Assembly: GCA_001917735.1 (NCBI GenBank) | Contig: MNEO01000006.1 | Location: 1-14,696 of the forward strand | Reading direction: 5' to 3' | DNA: 14,696 nt | DNA from: Chloroflexi bacterium 13_1_40CM_68_21 | GTDB taxonomy: Bacteria; Chloroflexota; Limnocylindria; P2-11E | In this document: positions 6,516 through 14,179 of the stretch, in pieces | Position numbering within the stretch: position 1 is the first letter of the stretch | Layout: each line of letters starts with the position of its first letter | The notes under the pieces: model-generated | Databases searched by the model: none | What the model saw: the letters and a program-made list of their open reading frames with translations, nothing else | Told to the model about the DNA's origin: nothing | Made by a program: the position numbers and the translations under genes

Positions 6516-7618
6516 TGGGGATCGGAAGGCTCTCCGATGGCCTCGCCCCGACCCCGCCGATGGGGTGGAACAGCTGGAACCGCTTCGGGGTCAAGATCGA
6601 CGAGGGCCTGGTGCGCGAGACGGCCGAGGCGATGGTCGAAAGCGGGATGCGCGACGCCGGCTACCGGTACGTGGTCATCGATGACGGCTGGATGGCGCCC
6701 GAGCGCGATCGCAACGGCGACTTCGTCGCCGATCCCGTGAAATTCCCGAGCGGGATCGCCGCGCTCGCCGACCGGATCCACGCGCTCGGTCTGCGCTTCG
6801 GCATCTACACCGACGCCGGGATGAAGACCTGCCAGGGCTTTCCCGCGAGCCTGGGCTACGAATTCCGCGACGCGCGGCGGTTCGCGGAATGGGGCGTCGA
6901 CTACGTGAAGGTGGACTGGTGCCACACCGACGGGCTGAGCCCCCGCGCCTGCTACGCGAAGTGGGCGATGGCCATCCACGCGGCGAGGCGGCCGATCGTC
7001 CTCTCCATCTGCGAGTGGGGCCGCGCGCGACCCTGGGAGTGGGCGGGCACGCTCGGACATCTCTGGCGAACCTGCTGGGACATCCAACCGGAATGGTCGA
7101 GCGTCGCGACGATCCTCGATCGGCAGGTCGACCTGCACTCGTATTCAGGGCCCGATCACTGGAACGACCCCGACATGCTCGAGGTCGGGAATGGGATGAG
7201 CGCGGATGAAGACCGTGCGCATTTCGGGCTCTGGGCGATGCTCGCCGCGCCACTCATGGCCGGAAACGATCTGCGCGCGATGAGCGAGGAGGTCCGCTCC
7301 ATGCTCACGGCGCCCGAGATCGTCGCGGTCGACCAGGACGCGCGTGGCGTGCAGGCGCGGCGTATCCGTGGCGACGGTGAGGGCGACGTGTGGATCCGCG
7401 AGCTCGCCGGCTCGCGTGCGTACGCCGTCGCCCTCTTGAACCGGGGCTCGCTCTCGCAAGAGCTCCGCGTCGGGCTGGATGAGCTCGGATTCGCCGCGCG
7501 CGAACGTGTACGGGTTCGCGACCTTTGGCGGCGATCCGACGTCGGTGACCGGCGCGGCGAGGTTGTGGCCACGGTGGCCCCGCATAGTGCCGCTGTTCTT
7601 CGGATAGCGGCGTACTAG
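6515..7618 (+). CDS. GH27 alpha-galactosidase, cytoplasmic
   Basis: Hydrolyses terminal alpha-galactosides such as melibiose or raffinose-type sugars, feeding the upstream galactokinase. It has a (beta/alpha)8 clan GH-D domain: APTPPMGWNSWNRFG (11-25), VIDDGWM (54-60), GLRFGIYTDAG (92-102), nucleophile D134 in YVKVDWC, CEWG (166-169), acid/base D189 in WRTCWDIQPEW, then WNDPDML. A beta-sandwich domain fills about 290-367. There is no signal peptide, so it probably acts inside the cell on imported oligosaccharides. Its 367 aa are normal for bacterial GH27. The ATG at 6515 shares its A with the galK stop. Alpha-N-acetylgalactosaminidase activity occurs in the same family, but pairing with galK favours galactosidase. 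The stop codon lies in the palindrome GTACTAGTAC (7612-7621). Confidence 0.92.
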   Translation: MGIGRLSDGLAPTPPMGWNSWNRFGVKIDEGLVRETAEAMVESGMRDAGYRYVVIDDGWMAPERDRNGDFVADPVKFPSGIAALADRIHALGLRFGIYTDAGMKTCQGFPASLGYEFRDARRFAEWGVDYVKVDWCHTDGLSPRACYAKWAMAIHAARRPIVLSICEWGRARPWEWAGTLGHLWRTCWDIQPEWSSVATILDRQVDLHSYSGPDHWNDPDMLEVGNGMSADEDRAHFGLWAMLAAPLMAGNDLRAMSEEVRSMLTAPEIVAVDQDARGVQARRIRGDGEGDVWIRELAGSRAYAVALLNRGSLSQELRVGLDELGFAARERVRVRDLWRRSDVGDRRGEVVATVAPHSAAVLRIAAY

Positions 7619-7728
7619 TACTCGGGTGAGCCGTTCGTACCTAGGCTGATTGCCGATACCTCCATGAGAGCCGCCTCATCAATTTGGCGGACGGCGGCGG
7701 GGCGCAAACAGCGCATGTTTTCCGGGCC

Positions 7729-8820
7729 ATGGGTGTGGTGGCGCGGTGGGGTGTCTGTGTCGCAATTTGCGCGGCGCTGATCTTCTCCTTGCTCACGATG
7801 CAGTCCCCGGCGGCCGCTCAGTCCGCGCTCCTCGACACGCTCTCCTCGCGCGTCACCCTCACGCGGGAGAGCCTCGTCGCCGAGGTCACCGACGAACGGA
7901 TCATCCGTAGCGGCGACACGGTCGCGACGGACCCCACCGGTCACGCGATCGTCACCTATCCGGACGGGTCGACCGCTCTGCTCGAGGAATCGAGCGAGCT
8001 CACGATCGAGTTCGTCCGCACGACCGCGGGCGACTACGTCGTGCGCATGCAGCAGACCCTCGGCCGCGTCTGGTATGCGGTGGCAAAGACGGTGGCCTCG
8101 GGTGGCCGTTACGAGGTGCGGAGCGCGGCGATGGCATCGGTCATTCGCGCCGGCTCTGGCTCGCTCGTCGCGGTCGCGCCCGGTGGCGACACCACCGTGG
8201 TCGCCACAACGGGCAGCGTGGAAACGAGCGCGGGCGGGACCTCGGTCACCGTTCCGGCGGGCGCGGCCACCATCGTGACCCCGGCGGGCACGCCTTCGCC
8301 GCCTGGACCCGCCGCCGCGCTGACGTCACCTGTGAGACCAGCTCCGAAGCCGATCGGCACGCTCGCTGCGCCGCGCCCGCAGATCCAGCCACCCGAGACC
8401 ACGCACATCGCGACTCAGACACGCACGGCGCCGACGATGCGAACGCCAGCGCCGAGCGCGACACCAACGAGCGCGTTCGAGCCTCCCGTCTCGACCCTTC
8501 CGCCGCTGCCCCCCGTGATCGCGAGCGCGAAGCCGATCAGGACCTCGGTGCCGACCGCGGCGCCGACAAGCAGCACGACACGCGCGCCATCCGCGGAGCC
8601 GTCGCATAACACGGGGGCGACCCCCTCGGCGAGCGCGAAGATCGCGTCGACCTTGCCGACGGTCCTGCCCACGCCGACCGCCAAGCCGACCGCGGCACCG
8701 GCGCCGGTTCCGGTGCCGACCACCCCGCCGACGACAGCGGCGAAGGATCAGTACGGACCGCGCAAGGACAAGCCCGGTCAGCCGGCCCTGCCGCCGCAGG
8801 GCACCACGAAGAGGGACTAG
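7729..8820 (+). CDS. Exported FecR-domain protein with Pro/Thr/Ala-rich tail
   Basis: A 363-aa extracytoplasmic protein. The ATG at 7729 opens directly into a signal or anchor segment (about 5-25, SLLTMQSPAAAQ cleavage-like end). A TTG at 7684 would only add 15 polar residues. Residues about 35-140 match the FecR fold: GDTVATDPTGHAIVTYPDGSTALLEESSELTI, then LGRVWYAV and YEVRSAAMASVIRAGSGSLVAV. More beta repeats (TTVVATTGSVETSAG) run to about 183. The remaining 180 residues are low-complexity Pro/Thr/Ala/Ser, probably a disordered cell-wall spacer, with a charged end (DQYGPRKDKPGQP). Known FecR proteins sense signals with an ECF sigma factor and TonB receptor. None is encoded nearby, so this is more likely a structural or surface member. 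No ribosome-binding site is obvious. Its stop lies 7 nt from the stop of the convergent transporter remnant. Confidence 0.8.
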   Translation: MGVVARWGVCVAICAALIFSLLTMQSPAAAQSALLDTLSSRVTLTRESLVAEVTDERIIRSGDTVATDPTGHAIVTYPDGSTALLEESSELTIEFVRTTAGDYVVRMQQTLGRVWYAVAKTVASGGRYEVRSAAMASVIRAGSGSLVAVAPGGDTTVVATTGSVETSAGGTSVTVPAGAATIVTPAGTPSPPGPAAALTSPVRPAPKPIGTLAAPRPQIQPPETTHIATQTRTAPTMRTPAPSATPTSAFEPPVSTLPPLPPVIASAKPIRTSVPTAAPTSSTTRAPSAEPSHNTGATPSASAKIASTLPTVLPTPTAKPTAAPAPVPVPTTPPTTAAKDQYGPRKDKPGQPALPPQGTTKRD

Positions 8821-8827
8821 GGGCGCT

Positions 8828-9207
8828 CTACCGCGCAATCAAGATCGCCCCGGCGACCATGAGCCCAGCGCCGACCGCCTTCCAGACCGAGAGCGACTCG
8901 CCGAGGAACCACGCAGCGAGAACGACGACGAAGACGACCGACAGGCGATCGAGCCCGCTCACGGCGCTCGCCTGACCCAGCTTCAGGGCGGCGAAGTACG
9001 TAAGCCACGATCCATGGCGGCGAGCTCTTTGACGTCAGCGGTCGCGATGGCGGCGAGCGAGGTGACCGCGGCCATCACGATCGCGCGGGCCATGGTGGCC
9101 GGGATCGGCGAGACCTCGGCGAGGCAGAGCTTGCCGAAGATCGCGACGAGGGCCGCGCAGAGAGCCGAGACGAGACCGAGGACGACCCAGCCAGGGATCT
9201 CTGGCAC
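8828..9207 (-). pseudogene. Single-domain EamA/DMT transporter, broken by an internal deletion
   Basis: From the GTG at 9207 the frame gives MPEIPGWVVLGLVSALCAALVAIFGKLCLAEV and a second hydrophobic segment to KELAAMDRG, then stops at 8983 after six unrelated residues. The rest lies in another frame down to a TAG at 8828-8830: SWLTYFAALKLGQASAVSGLDRLSVVF...GESLSVWKAVGAGLMVAGAILIAR. Together they are a four-helix EamA (DMT) protein of the kind about 140 aa long. About 15 residues (the start of helix 3) are missing at the join near 9010-9016, and the frame is lost there. A homologous 5' part with the same lesion is at 10042-10266. Such proteins export small metabolites; the substrate is unknown. 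Confidence 0.7.
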
Positions 9208-10021
9208 GCCGCGACGTGCTGCAGAGCGCGGGCCGACCAGAGCGGGTGCGGCGAATGCCCGTTAGGGCAGGCGATTGAACCAGAGGAGCGAGAAAGCGCC
9301 GGCCATGACCGCGAGCACCGCCGCCGCGAGCGTGAAGTACGCGGTCAGCTCCGTCTTCTCGTTGCGGATGACCAGCTGCGTGGTGAGGTTCTCGTAGACC
9401 GCGCGCAGATCCTGCTCGGTGCTCGCGTTGAAGTACTCGCCGTCGGTGAGCTGCGCGATCTTCTTCAAAGTCGCCTCGTCAAGCGCGGTGCGGACCGCAC
9501 GACCCTGAAGCCGAACGATCGTCCCGGCCGCGCTCCCGACGCCGATCGTGTACACGCGGACCCCGCGCGAGCTCGCCTGGTCGACGACGTCGAGCGGTGG
9601 CGGGAATTGATTGTTCTGCCCATCGGAGAGGAGGACGATCGACGCGGACGAATGCTGGCCCTGCAGATGGGCGGGCAGCGGCGTGGCGGCCGGCCGAGGC
9701 GTCGCCCCCGGAGTCTGCTGCTGTTGCAGGATCGAGCTGGGAAGATCCGTCTCGCTCCCCATCGACTCCTCGATGGCGTCCAGCGAGACGAGGATCGCGC
9801 GGCCGATGGCCGTCGCGCGCTGCGGCCGGAGACGGTTGATCGCCGCGATCACCAGGCTCTTGTCGGTGGTGGGCGATTGCACGATCGACGCGTCGCCCGA
9901 GAACGAGACGACGCCGATCTTCACGCTCTCGCTCTGCTTGTCGACGAACGCGCGGGCCGCGGCCTTCGCCGCCTCGATCCGGTTCGGCTTCATATCCTCG
10001 GCGAGCATCGAGCCCGATACG
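8963..10021. repeat. Tandem duplication, copy 1 (1059 bp unit)
   Basis: Every stretch I compared between 8963-10021 and 10022-11080 is identical at an offset of 1059 bp. The two copies abut with no spacer. The left boundary is set by the mismatch c8962/g10021, the right by g10022/t11081. Copy 1 holds part of the EamA gene and the 3' part of the vWA gene, without its N-terminus. The 10-mer ATCGAGCCCG lies just left of copy 1 (8948-8957) and near its right end (10007-10016), which could have seeded the event. Confidence 0.9.
9262..10021 (-). pseudogene. Truncated second copy of the vWA protein
   Basis: Identical to the last 250 or so codons of the intact vWA gene at 10321-11358. It begins inside the codon for the MIDAS aspartate, because the duplication ends there. 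Translation could start only at the ATG at 10008 (MLAEDMKPNRIEAAK). That gives 248 residues with the rest of the vWA domain and the C-terminal membrane helix, but no N-terminal membrane helices and no DxSxS metal site. It has no promoter or ribosome-binding site of its own; read-through from the intact operon is possible. I treat it as non-functional. Confidence 0.8.
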
Positions 10022-10266
10022 GGCGCTCGCCTGACCCAGCTTCAGGGCGGCGAAGTACGTAAGCCACGATCCATGGCGGCGAGCTCTTTGACGTCAGCGG
10101 TCGCGATGGCGGCGAGCGAGGTGACCGCGGCCATCACGATCGCGCGGGCCATGGTGGCCGGGATCGGCGAGACCTCGGCGAGGCAGAGCTTGCCGAAGAT
10201 CGCGACGAGGGCCGCGCAGAGAGCCGAGACGAGACCGAGGACGACCCAGCCAGGGATCTCTGGCAC
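10022..10266 (-). pseudogene. 5' fragment of the EamA/DMT transporter (duplicate)
   Basis: Repeats the EamA gene from the GTG at 10266 (MPEIPGWVVLGLVSALCAAL...) to the duplication edge at 10022, with the same frame break near 10069-10075. It stops in frame at 10042. The alternate-frame continuation (SWLTYFAALKLGQASA) is cut off at 10022, so the C-terminal half is absent. It lies 54 nt downstream of the intact vWA gene in the same orientation, probably the ancestral arrangement before the duplication. Confidence 0.75.
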
Positions 10267-11080
10267 GCCGCGACGTGCTGCAGAGCGCGGGCCGACCAGA
10301 GCGGGTGCGGCGAATGCCCGTTAGGGCAGGCGATTGAACCAGAGGAGCGAGAAAGCGCCGGCCATGACCGCGAGCACCGCCGCCGCGAGCGTGAAGTACG
10401 CGGTCAGCTCCGTCTTCTCGTTGCGGATGACCAGCTGCGTGGTGAGGTTCTCGTAGACCGCGCGCAGATCCTGCTCGGTGCTCGCGTTGAAGTACTCGCC
10501 GTCGGTGAGCTGCGCGATCTTCTTCAAAGTCGCCTCGTCAAGCGCGGTGCGGACCGCACGACCCTGAAGCCGAACGATCGTCCCGGCCGCGCTCCCGACG
10601 CCGATCGTGTACACGCGGACCCCGCGCGAGCTCGCCTGGTCGACGACGTCGAGCGGTGGCGGGAATTGATTGTTCTGCCCATCGGAGAGGAGGACGATCG
10701 ACGCGGACGAATGCTGGCCCTGCAGATGGGCGGGCAGCGGCGTGGCGGCCGGCCGAGGCGTCGCCCCCGGAGTCTGCTGCTGTTGCAGGATCGAGCTGGG
10801 AAGATCCGTCTCGCTCCCCATCGACTCCTCGATGGCGTCCAGCGAGACGAGGATCGCGCGGCCGATGGCCGTCGCGCGCTGCGGCCGGAGACGGTTGATC
10901 GCCGCGATCACCAGGCTCTTGTCGGTGGTGGGCGATTGCACGATCGACGCGTCGCCCGAGAACGAGACGACGCCGATCTTCACGCTCTCGCTCTGCTTGT
11001 CGACGAACGCGCGGGCCGCGGCCTTCGCCGCCTCGATCCGGTTCGGCTTCATATCCTCGGCGAGCATCGAGCCCGATACG
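10022..11080. repeat. Tandem duplication, copy 2 (1059 bp unit)
   Basis: The second, contiguous copy of the unit at 8963-10021. It is continuous on the right with the unique 5' part of the vWA gene. Its left end cuts the EamA reading frame and joins it to the truncated vWA copy. No difference between the copies was seen in any segment compared. Confidence 0.9.
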
Positions 11081-11358
11081 TCGATGGCGAGGATGACCGT
11101 GCCTTCCTGGCTCGGGACGGCAACCACGGCCTGCGGGCGCGCCACGCCGACCGACATGAACGCGAGGGCCAGCAGGAAGAGCGCCGGCGGCACGTGACGT
11201 CGCCACCCGGGCCCCTTGCCGATGGCCTCGCGCACGAGCGAAAGGTTCGCGTACCGGAGCGCGTACCGGTTGCGGCGGCGCTGCGCGAGCACGTAGAGAA
11301 CCGCGAGGACGGCGACCACTACGACCAGGACCAGCGCCGTCGGCCAGATGAACGTCAT
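10321..11358 (-). CDS. BatA-like membrane vWA-domain protein
   Basis: A 345-aa membrane protein of the aerotolerance (Bat) type, thought to work with MoxR ATPases and DUF58 proteins in assembling or checking envelope proteins. The N-terminus has two membrane helices (about 7-25 and 57-74) around a basic loop, as in the BatA N-terminal domain. The vWA domain starts at about 87 and has a complete-looking MIDAS: D93-V-S95-G-S97, T153 in RATAIGRA, D216 in LLSDGQNN. A Gln/Pro/Thr-rich insert (about 182-207, QQQQTPGATPRPA) interrupts the domain before D216. A C-terminal helix (about 318-340) anchors it. The ATG at 11358 overlaps the DUF58 stop (ATGA) and follows GGGGG by 7 nt. The 3' 760 bp are duplicated downstream. 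Confidence 0.9.
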   Translation of the reverse strand: MTFIWPTALVLVVVVAVLAVLYVLAQRRRNRYALRYANLSLVREAIGKGPGWRRHVPPALFLLALAFMSVGVARPQAVVAVPSQEGTVILAIDVSGSMLAEDMKPNRIEAAKAAARAFVDKQSESVKIGVVSFSGDASIVQSPTTDKSLVIAAINRLRPQRATAIGRAILVSLDAIEESMGSETDLPSSILQQQQTPGATPRPAATPLPAHLQGQHSSASIVLLSDGQNNQFPPPLDVVDQASSRGVRVYTIGVGSAAGTIVRLQGRAVRTALDEATLKKIAQLTDGEYFNASTEQDLRAVYENLTTQLVIRNEKTELTAYFTLAAAVLAVMAGAFSLLWFNRLP

Positions 11359-12269
11359 GCGATCGCCCCCATCGCTGCGCGTCGCGCGGCACGCCGCTTC
11401 CGTGCGTAGGCGAAACGAACGATAGCGCGGACCAGATCCTCGTCGGTGCGCAGCACGAGCACATCGACACCCGCGCGCGTGAAGGCTCGGGCGAGCCGCT
11501 CCTCGCGGCGCCGCGCCGCCTCGGTAAAGCGCTCACGGAAGCGCCGGTCGTGCGTGTCCACGCGCAGCTGCTCGCCGGTCTCGCTGTCGGTGAGAACGAC
11601 CGGGCCGATGTCGGGCAGCTCGCTCTCGCGCGGATCGACCAGCCGCACAGCGAGCGTCTCATGTCGGCGCGCGATCCGGGTGAGGCGTTCCTCCCAGCCC
11701 TCGGCGCTGAAGAAGTCAGAGACCACGAAGACCAGCGAACGCCGCTTGAGCGCCCGCATCGCGGCTTCGAGCAGCTCGCTCAGCGACGTGAGCGGCGCCC
11801 TCTCGAGACGCGGCCGCTTTTCCACCTCGTTCAGGAGGCGCAGCACCTGGATACGACCGCCGCGCGCGGGGATCGCGCGCTCGACACGCGTCGCGTAGAT
11901 CGTCGCGCCGACCTTGTTCCCGCTGCGCGTCAGGAGACGGGCGAGCACGCCGGTGAAGTCGAGCAGCAGATCGCGCTTGCGCCGGTCCACGGTGCCGAAG
12001 TCGACCGATGGCGAGAGATCGAGGAGAAAGTGCGCGCTGATCTCCCGATCCTCGAGATACTCGCGGACATACGGGGTGTCCAGACGCGCGGTCACGTTCC
12101 AGTCGATATGCCGAACGTCGTCGCCGAACGCATATTCGCGGATGTCCGCCAGGTCGAGGCCCTGGCCCTTGAACACCGTGCGGTAGTCGCCCTGAAGCAG
12201 TCCGTCGAGCCGACGCACGATGGTCCAGTCGAGCCGCTGCAGGCGGCGCTCAGGCCCGGATTTCGACAT
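11355..12269 (-). CDS. DUF58 domain protein (MoxR partner)
   Basis: A 304-aa cytoplasmic protein with the DUF58 signature FKGQGLDLADIREYAFGDDVRHIDW (33-57). A vWA-like fold follows, with HFLLDLSPSVDFG (80-92) in the DxSxS position and SLVFVVSDFFS later. Starting at ATG 12269 (MSKSGPERRLQRLDW) gives the usual N-terminus; the frame runs 40 codons further upstream only as a shadow of moxR. It overlaps the moxR end by 20 nt and the vWA start by 4 nt, so all three are co-translated. DUF58 proteins commonly sit between moxR and vWA genes and are thought to act with them as a chaperone-like module. The exact function is unknown. Confidence 0.92.
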   Translation of the reverse strand: MSKSGPERRLQRLDWTIVRRLDGLLQGDYRTVFKGQGLDLADIREYAFGDDVRHIDWNVTARLDTPYVREYLEDREISAHFLLDLSPSVDFGTVDRRKRDLLLDFTGVLARLLTRSGNKVGATIYATRVERAIPARGGRIQVLRLLNEVEKRPRLERAPLTSLSELLEAAMRALKRRSLVFVVSDFFSAEGWEERLTRIARRHETLAVRLVDPRESELPDIGPVVLTDSETGEQLRVDTHDRRFRERFTEAARRREERLARAFTRAGVDVLVLRTDEDLVRAIVRFAYARKRRAARRAAMGAIA

Positions 12270-13251
12270 GTCCCTGGAGCGGCTCGGTCGGCACCGGGAT
12301 GCGCGCGAGCACGCGGCGGACGATGTCGTCGGCGGTGACTTCGTCCGAGAGCGCCTCGAACGAGAGCACAAGGCGATGCCGGATGACATCGAGCGCGAGA
12401 TCGACGAGGTCCTGGCCGGTCACATAGCGCCGGCCGCGCAGGAACGCGAGCGCACGCCCCGCAAGCACGAGGTTGATCGAGGCGCGCGGGCTCGCGCCGT
12501 AGGTGACGTACTTGGCGACGTCGCCGATGCCGTATTCCGCGGGCTGACGCGTCGCGGACGCGAGCCTCACGACGTACTCCATCAGCGTCGGGTCGACGAA
12601 GACCTCGTCGACTTCGCGCTGGAGGGCGAGGAGCCGATCCGCCGTCATGACCGGAACGATCGGCGACAGCCGTCCGGTCATCCGCTCGACCACGACGAAC
12701 TCATCCATCTCGCTCGGATACCCGACGAGCACCTTCATCATGAAGCGATCCACTTGCGCCTCGGGAAGCTGATAGACGCCCTCCGTCTCGATCGGGTTCT
12801 GCGTCGCCATCACGAGAAACGGATCGGGCACCTTGTGCGTCTCCCGGCCGATGGTCACCTGCCGCTCCTGCATGACCTCCAGCAGGGCGCTCTGGACCTT
12901 GGCCGGCGCGCGGTTGATCTCGTCCGCAAGCAGAAGGTTCGTGAAGACGGGCCCGAGCGAGGTCTGGAAATCGCCGGCCCGCTGGTTGTAGATGCGCGTG
13001 CCGACGAGATCCGCGGGAACGAGGTCGGGCGTGAATTGGATTCGCTTGAACTCGCCGGTGATCGCCTGCGCGACCGTCTTGACCGAGAGCGTCTTCGCGA
13101 GACCGGGCACGCCCTCGACGAGAAGATGCCCGCGGGCGAGAAGAGCCACGAGGATCCGCTCGAGCAGGTGGTCCTGCCCGACGATCACCTTCTTGATCTC
13201 GAAGAGGAGCCTGCCGGTGTCGGGTGGGACCGCAACGTGCGCTTCGGTCAT
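12250..13251 (-). CDS. MoxR family AAA+ ATPase
   Basis: A 333-aa cytoplasmic AAA+ ATPase of the MoxR type, acting with vWA proteins in maturation or quality control of protein complexes. Walker A is EGVPGLAKT (46-54) and Walker B is LLLADE (106-111). Sensor 1 is MATQNP with N152, the arginine finger is R169 in VDRF, and sensor 2 is the YGASPRAS segment. Length is standard. ATG 13251 follows AGGAG with an 8-nt spacer, and this ribosome-binding site overlaps the stop of the upstream protease gene. The frame extends far upstream only as a shadow of that gene. The neighbours (DUF58, vWA) are the classic partners, which makes the assignment firm. The client protein is not indicated. Confidence 0.95.
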   Translation of the reverse strand: MTEAHVAVPPDTGRLLFEIKKVIVGQDHLLERILVALLARGHLLVEGVPGLAKTLSVKTVAQAITGEFKRIQFTPDLVPADLVGTRIYNQRAGDFQTSLGPVFTNLLLADEINRAPAKVQSALLEVMQERQVTIGRETHKVPDPFLVMATQNPIETEGVYQLPEAQVDRFMMKVLVGYPSEMDEFVVVERMTGRLSPIVPVMTADRLLALQREVDEVFVDPTLMEYVVRLASATRQPAEYGIGDVAKYVTYGASPRASINLVLAGRALAFLRGRRYVTGQDLVDLALDVIRHRLVLSFEALSDEVTADDIVRRVLARIPVPTEPLQGHVEIRA

Positions 13252-13262
13252 GGCGTCGTCTC

Positions 13263-14099
13263 CTAGTCCGGCGGCAGGCCGAGCGCGCCTGCCGCGGTGT
13301 CGATGGTCACCGCGAATCCGACCCCGCTGAAGGCGGGCTGTCCGGTCGGATTCACGAGTCCGGTCACGATGCCCACGACGTCGCCGCCGCGATTCACGAG
13401 TGGCCCCCCCGACGAACCCGGGTTCACCGCGGCGTCGAACTGGATGAGCCCGGTCAGCGCTCGCCCCTGCCCCGGGATCTGCACACTCCGGTTGAGTCCG
13501 CTGATCACGCCGGTCGAGAGCGAGCGGGTGAGCGCGAATGGATTCCCGACGACGATCGCGTCGTCGCCGATATGGAGCGTCGACGGGCTGCCCAAAATGG
13601 CGGGGACGATCTGCGCGGGCGGGCTCGCGGGACGCAGCGCGGCGATGTCGTTCTCGGCCATCTGCGCGATGATCACCGCGCGCGACTGCGTGCCGTCGGC
13701 GAAGACGACCGTCACGCTGGGCCAGCCCTGGACCACGTGTAGCGCGGTGAGGATGTCGCCCGCCTCGTCGATCACCACGCCCGATCCTGCTTCGAGGAGC
13801 GTTCCATCCGGCTTCGCGGTCTTGATCTGGACCACCGACGGTGCGACCTTGGCGTAGACCTCGCTGATCGAAGGCGTCGGCGTCGGCGAGGGGCGCGCAT
13901 CTTCCGCTGTGGGGACCGGTGCGAGCGAGATCGCGATCAAGAGGGCCGGAGCTGCGAGGGCGGCGCCCCACGGCAGCGCGCGACGGACCACCGTCCCGAA
14001 GCGGTCGCGCTGCGGACTCGGCGACGCGCCGGGTTCCGGGACCGCGTCAGGACGGCCCCGCGGGAACGAGCCGTATGGCCGATCCGCTCTGGTGGGCAC
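13263..14099 (-). CDS. HtrA-like membrane-anchored trypsin-type serine protease
   Basis: A DegP/HtrA-type serine protease without a PDZ domain. With a GTG start at 14099 (after CGAGGTTC) it has 278 residues. A basic Pro-rich cytoplasmic tail precedes a membrane anchor (about 43-62, ALPWGAALAAPALLIAISLAP), then a short Pro/Thr/Ser linker. The protease domain (about 80-278) has a full triad: H121 in ILTALHVV, D151 in AENDIAAL, S230 in NPGSSGGPLV. The frame extends to 14294 but runs into the radical SAM gene region, and those residues look unrelated. GTG near 13990 is another possible start. It heads the operon, ending 11 nt before moxR, so it probably acts outside the membrane in the same quality-control role. 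Confidence 0.88.
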   Translation of the reverse strand: MPTRADRPYGSFPRGRPDAVPEPGASPSPQRDRFGTVVRRALPWGAALAAPALLIAISLAPVPTAEDARPSPTPTPSISEVYAKVAPSVVQIKTAKPDGTLLEAGSGVVIDEAGDILTALHVVQGWPSVTVVFADGTQSRAVIIAQMAENDIAALRPASPPAQIVPAILGSPSTLHIGDDAIVVGNPFALTRSLSTGVISGLNRSVQIPGQGRALTGLIQFDAAVNPGSSGGPLVNRGGDVVGIVTGLVNPTGQPAFSGVGFAVTIDTAAGALGLPPD

Positions 14100-14179
14100 G
14101 AACCTCGGTCGAGTGTAGGCACCGACCTTTGCGGACCGGGTATGGGTTGAGTAAGAAGGAGCCACTAGAAGGACGTTAG

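Noticed and set aside
7612..7621. GTACTAGTAC palindrome as an operator
   Set aside because: It includes the GH27 stop codon and is short. No second copy or adjacent promoter was seen, so chance is the simpler explanation.
8326..8838. Long Arg/Gly-rich minus-strand frames under the FecR gene
   Set aside because: Low-complexity shadows of the Pro/Thr/Ala-rich tail, with no domain or start signal.
8963..11080. Duplication as an insertion sequence or composite transposon
   Set aside because: No transposase, no terminal inverted repeats and no target-site duplication. The unit cuts through two genes.
9597..11409. Plus-strand frames across the vWA copies
   Set aside because: Antisense shadows. 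They repeat because the DNA is duplicated, and carry no recognisable domain.
12270..12389. 40-codon N-terminal extension of the DUF58 frame
   Set aside because: It is antisense-free but out of frame within the moxR coding end, Ser/Arg-rich, and absent from the normal DUF58 N-terminus, which starts at 12269.
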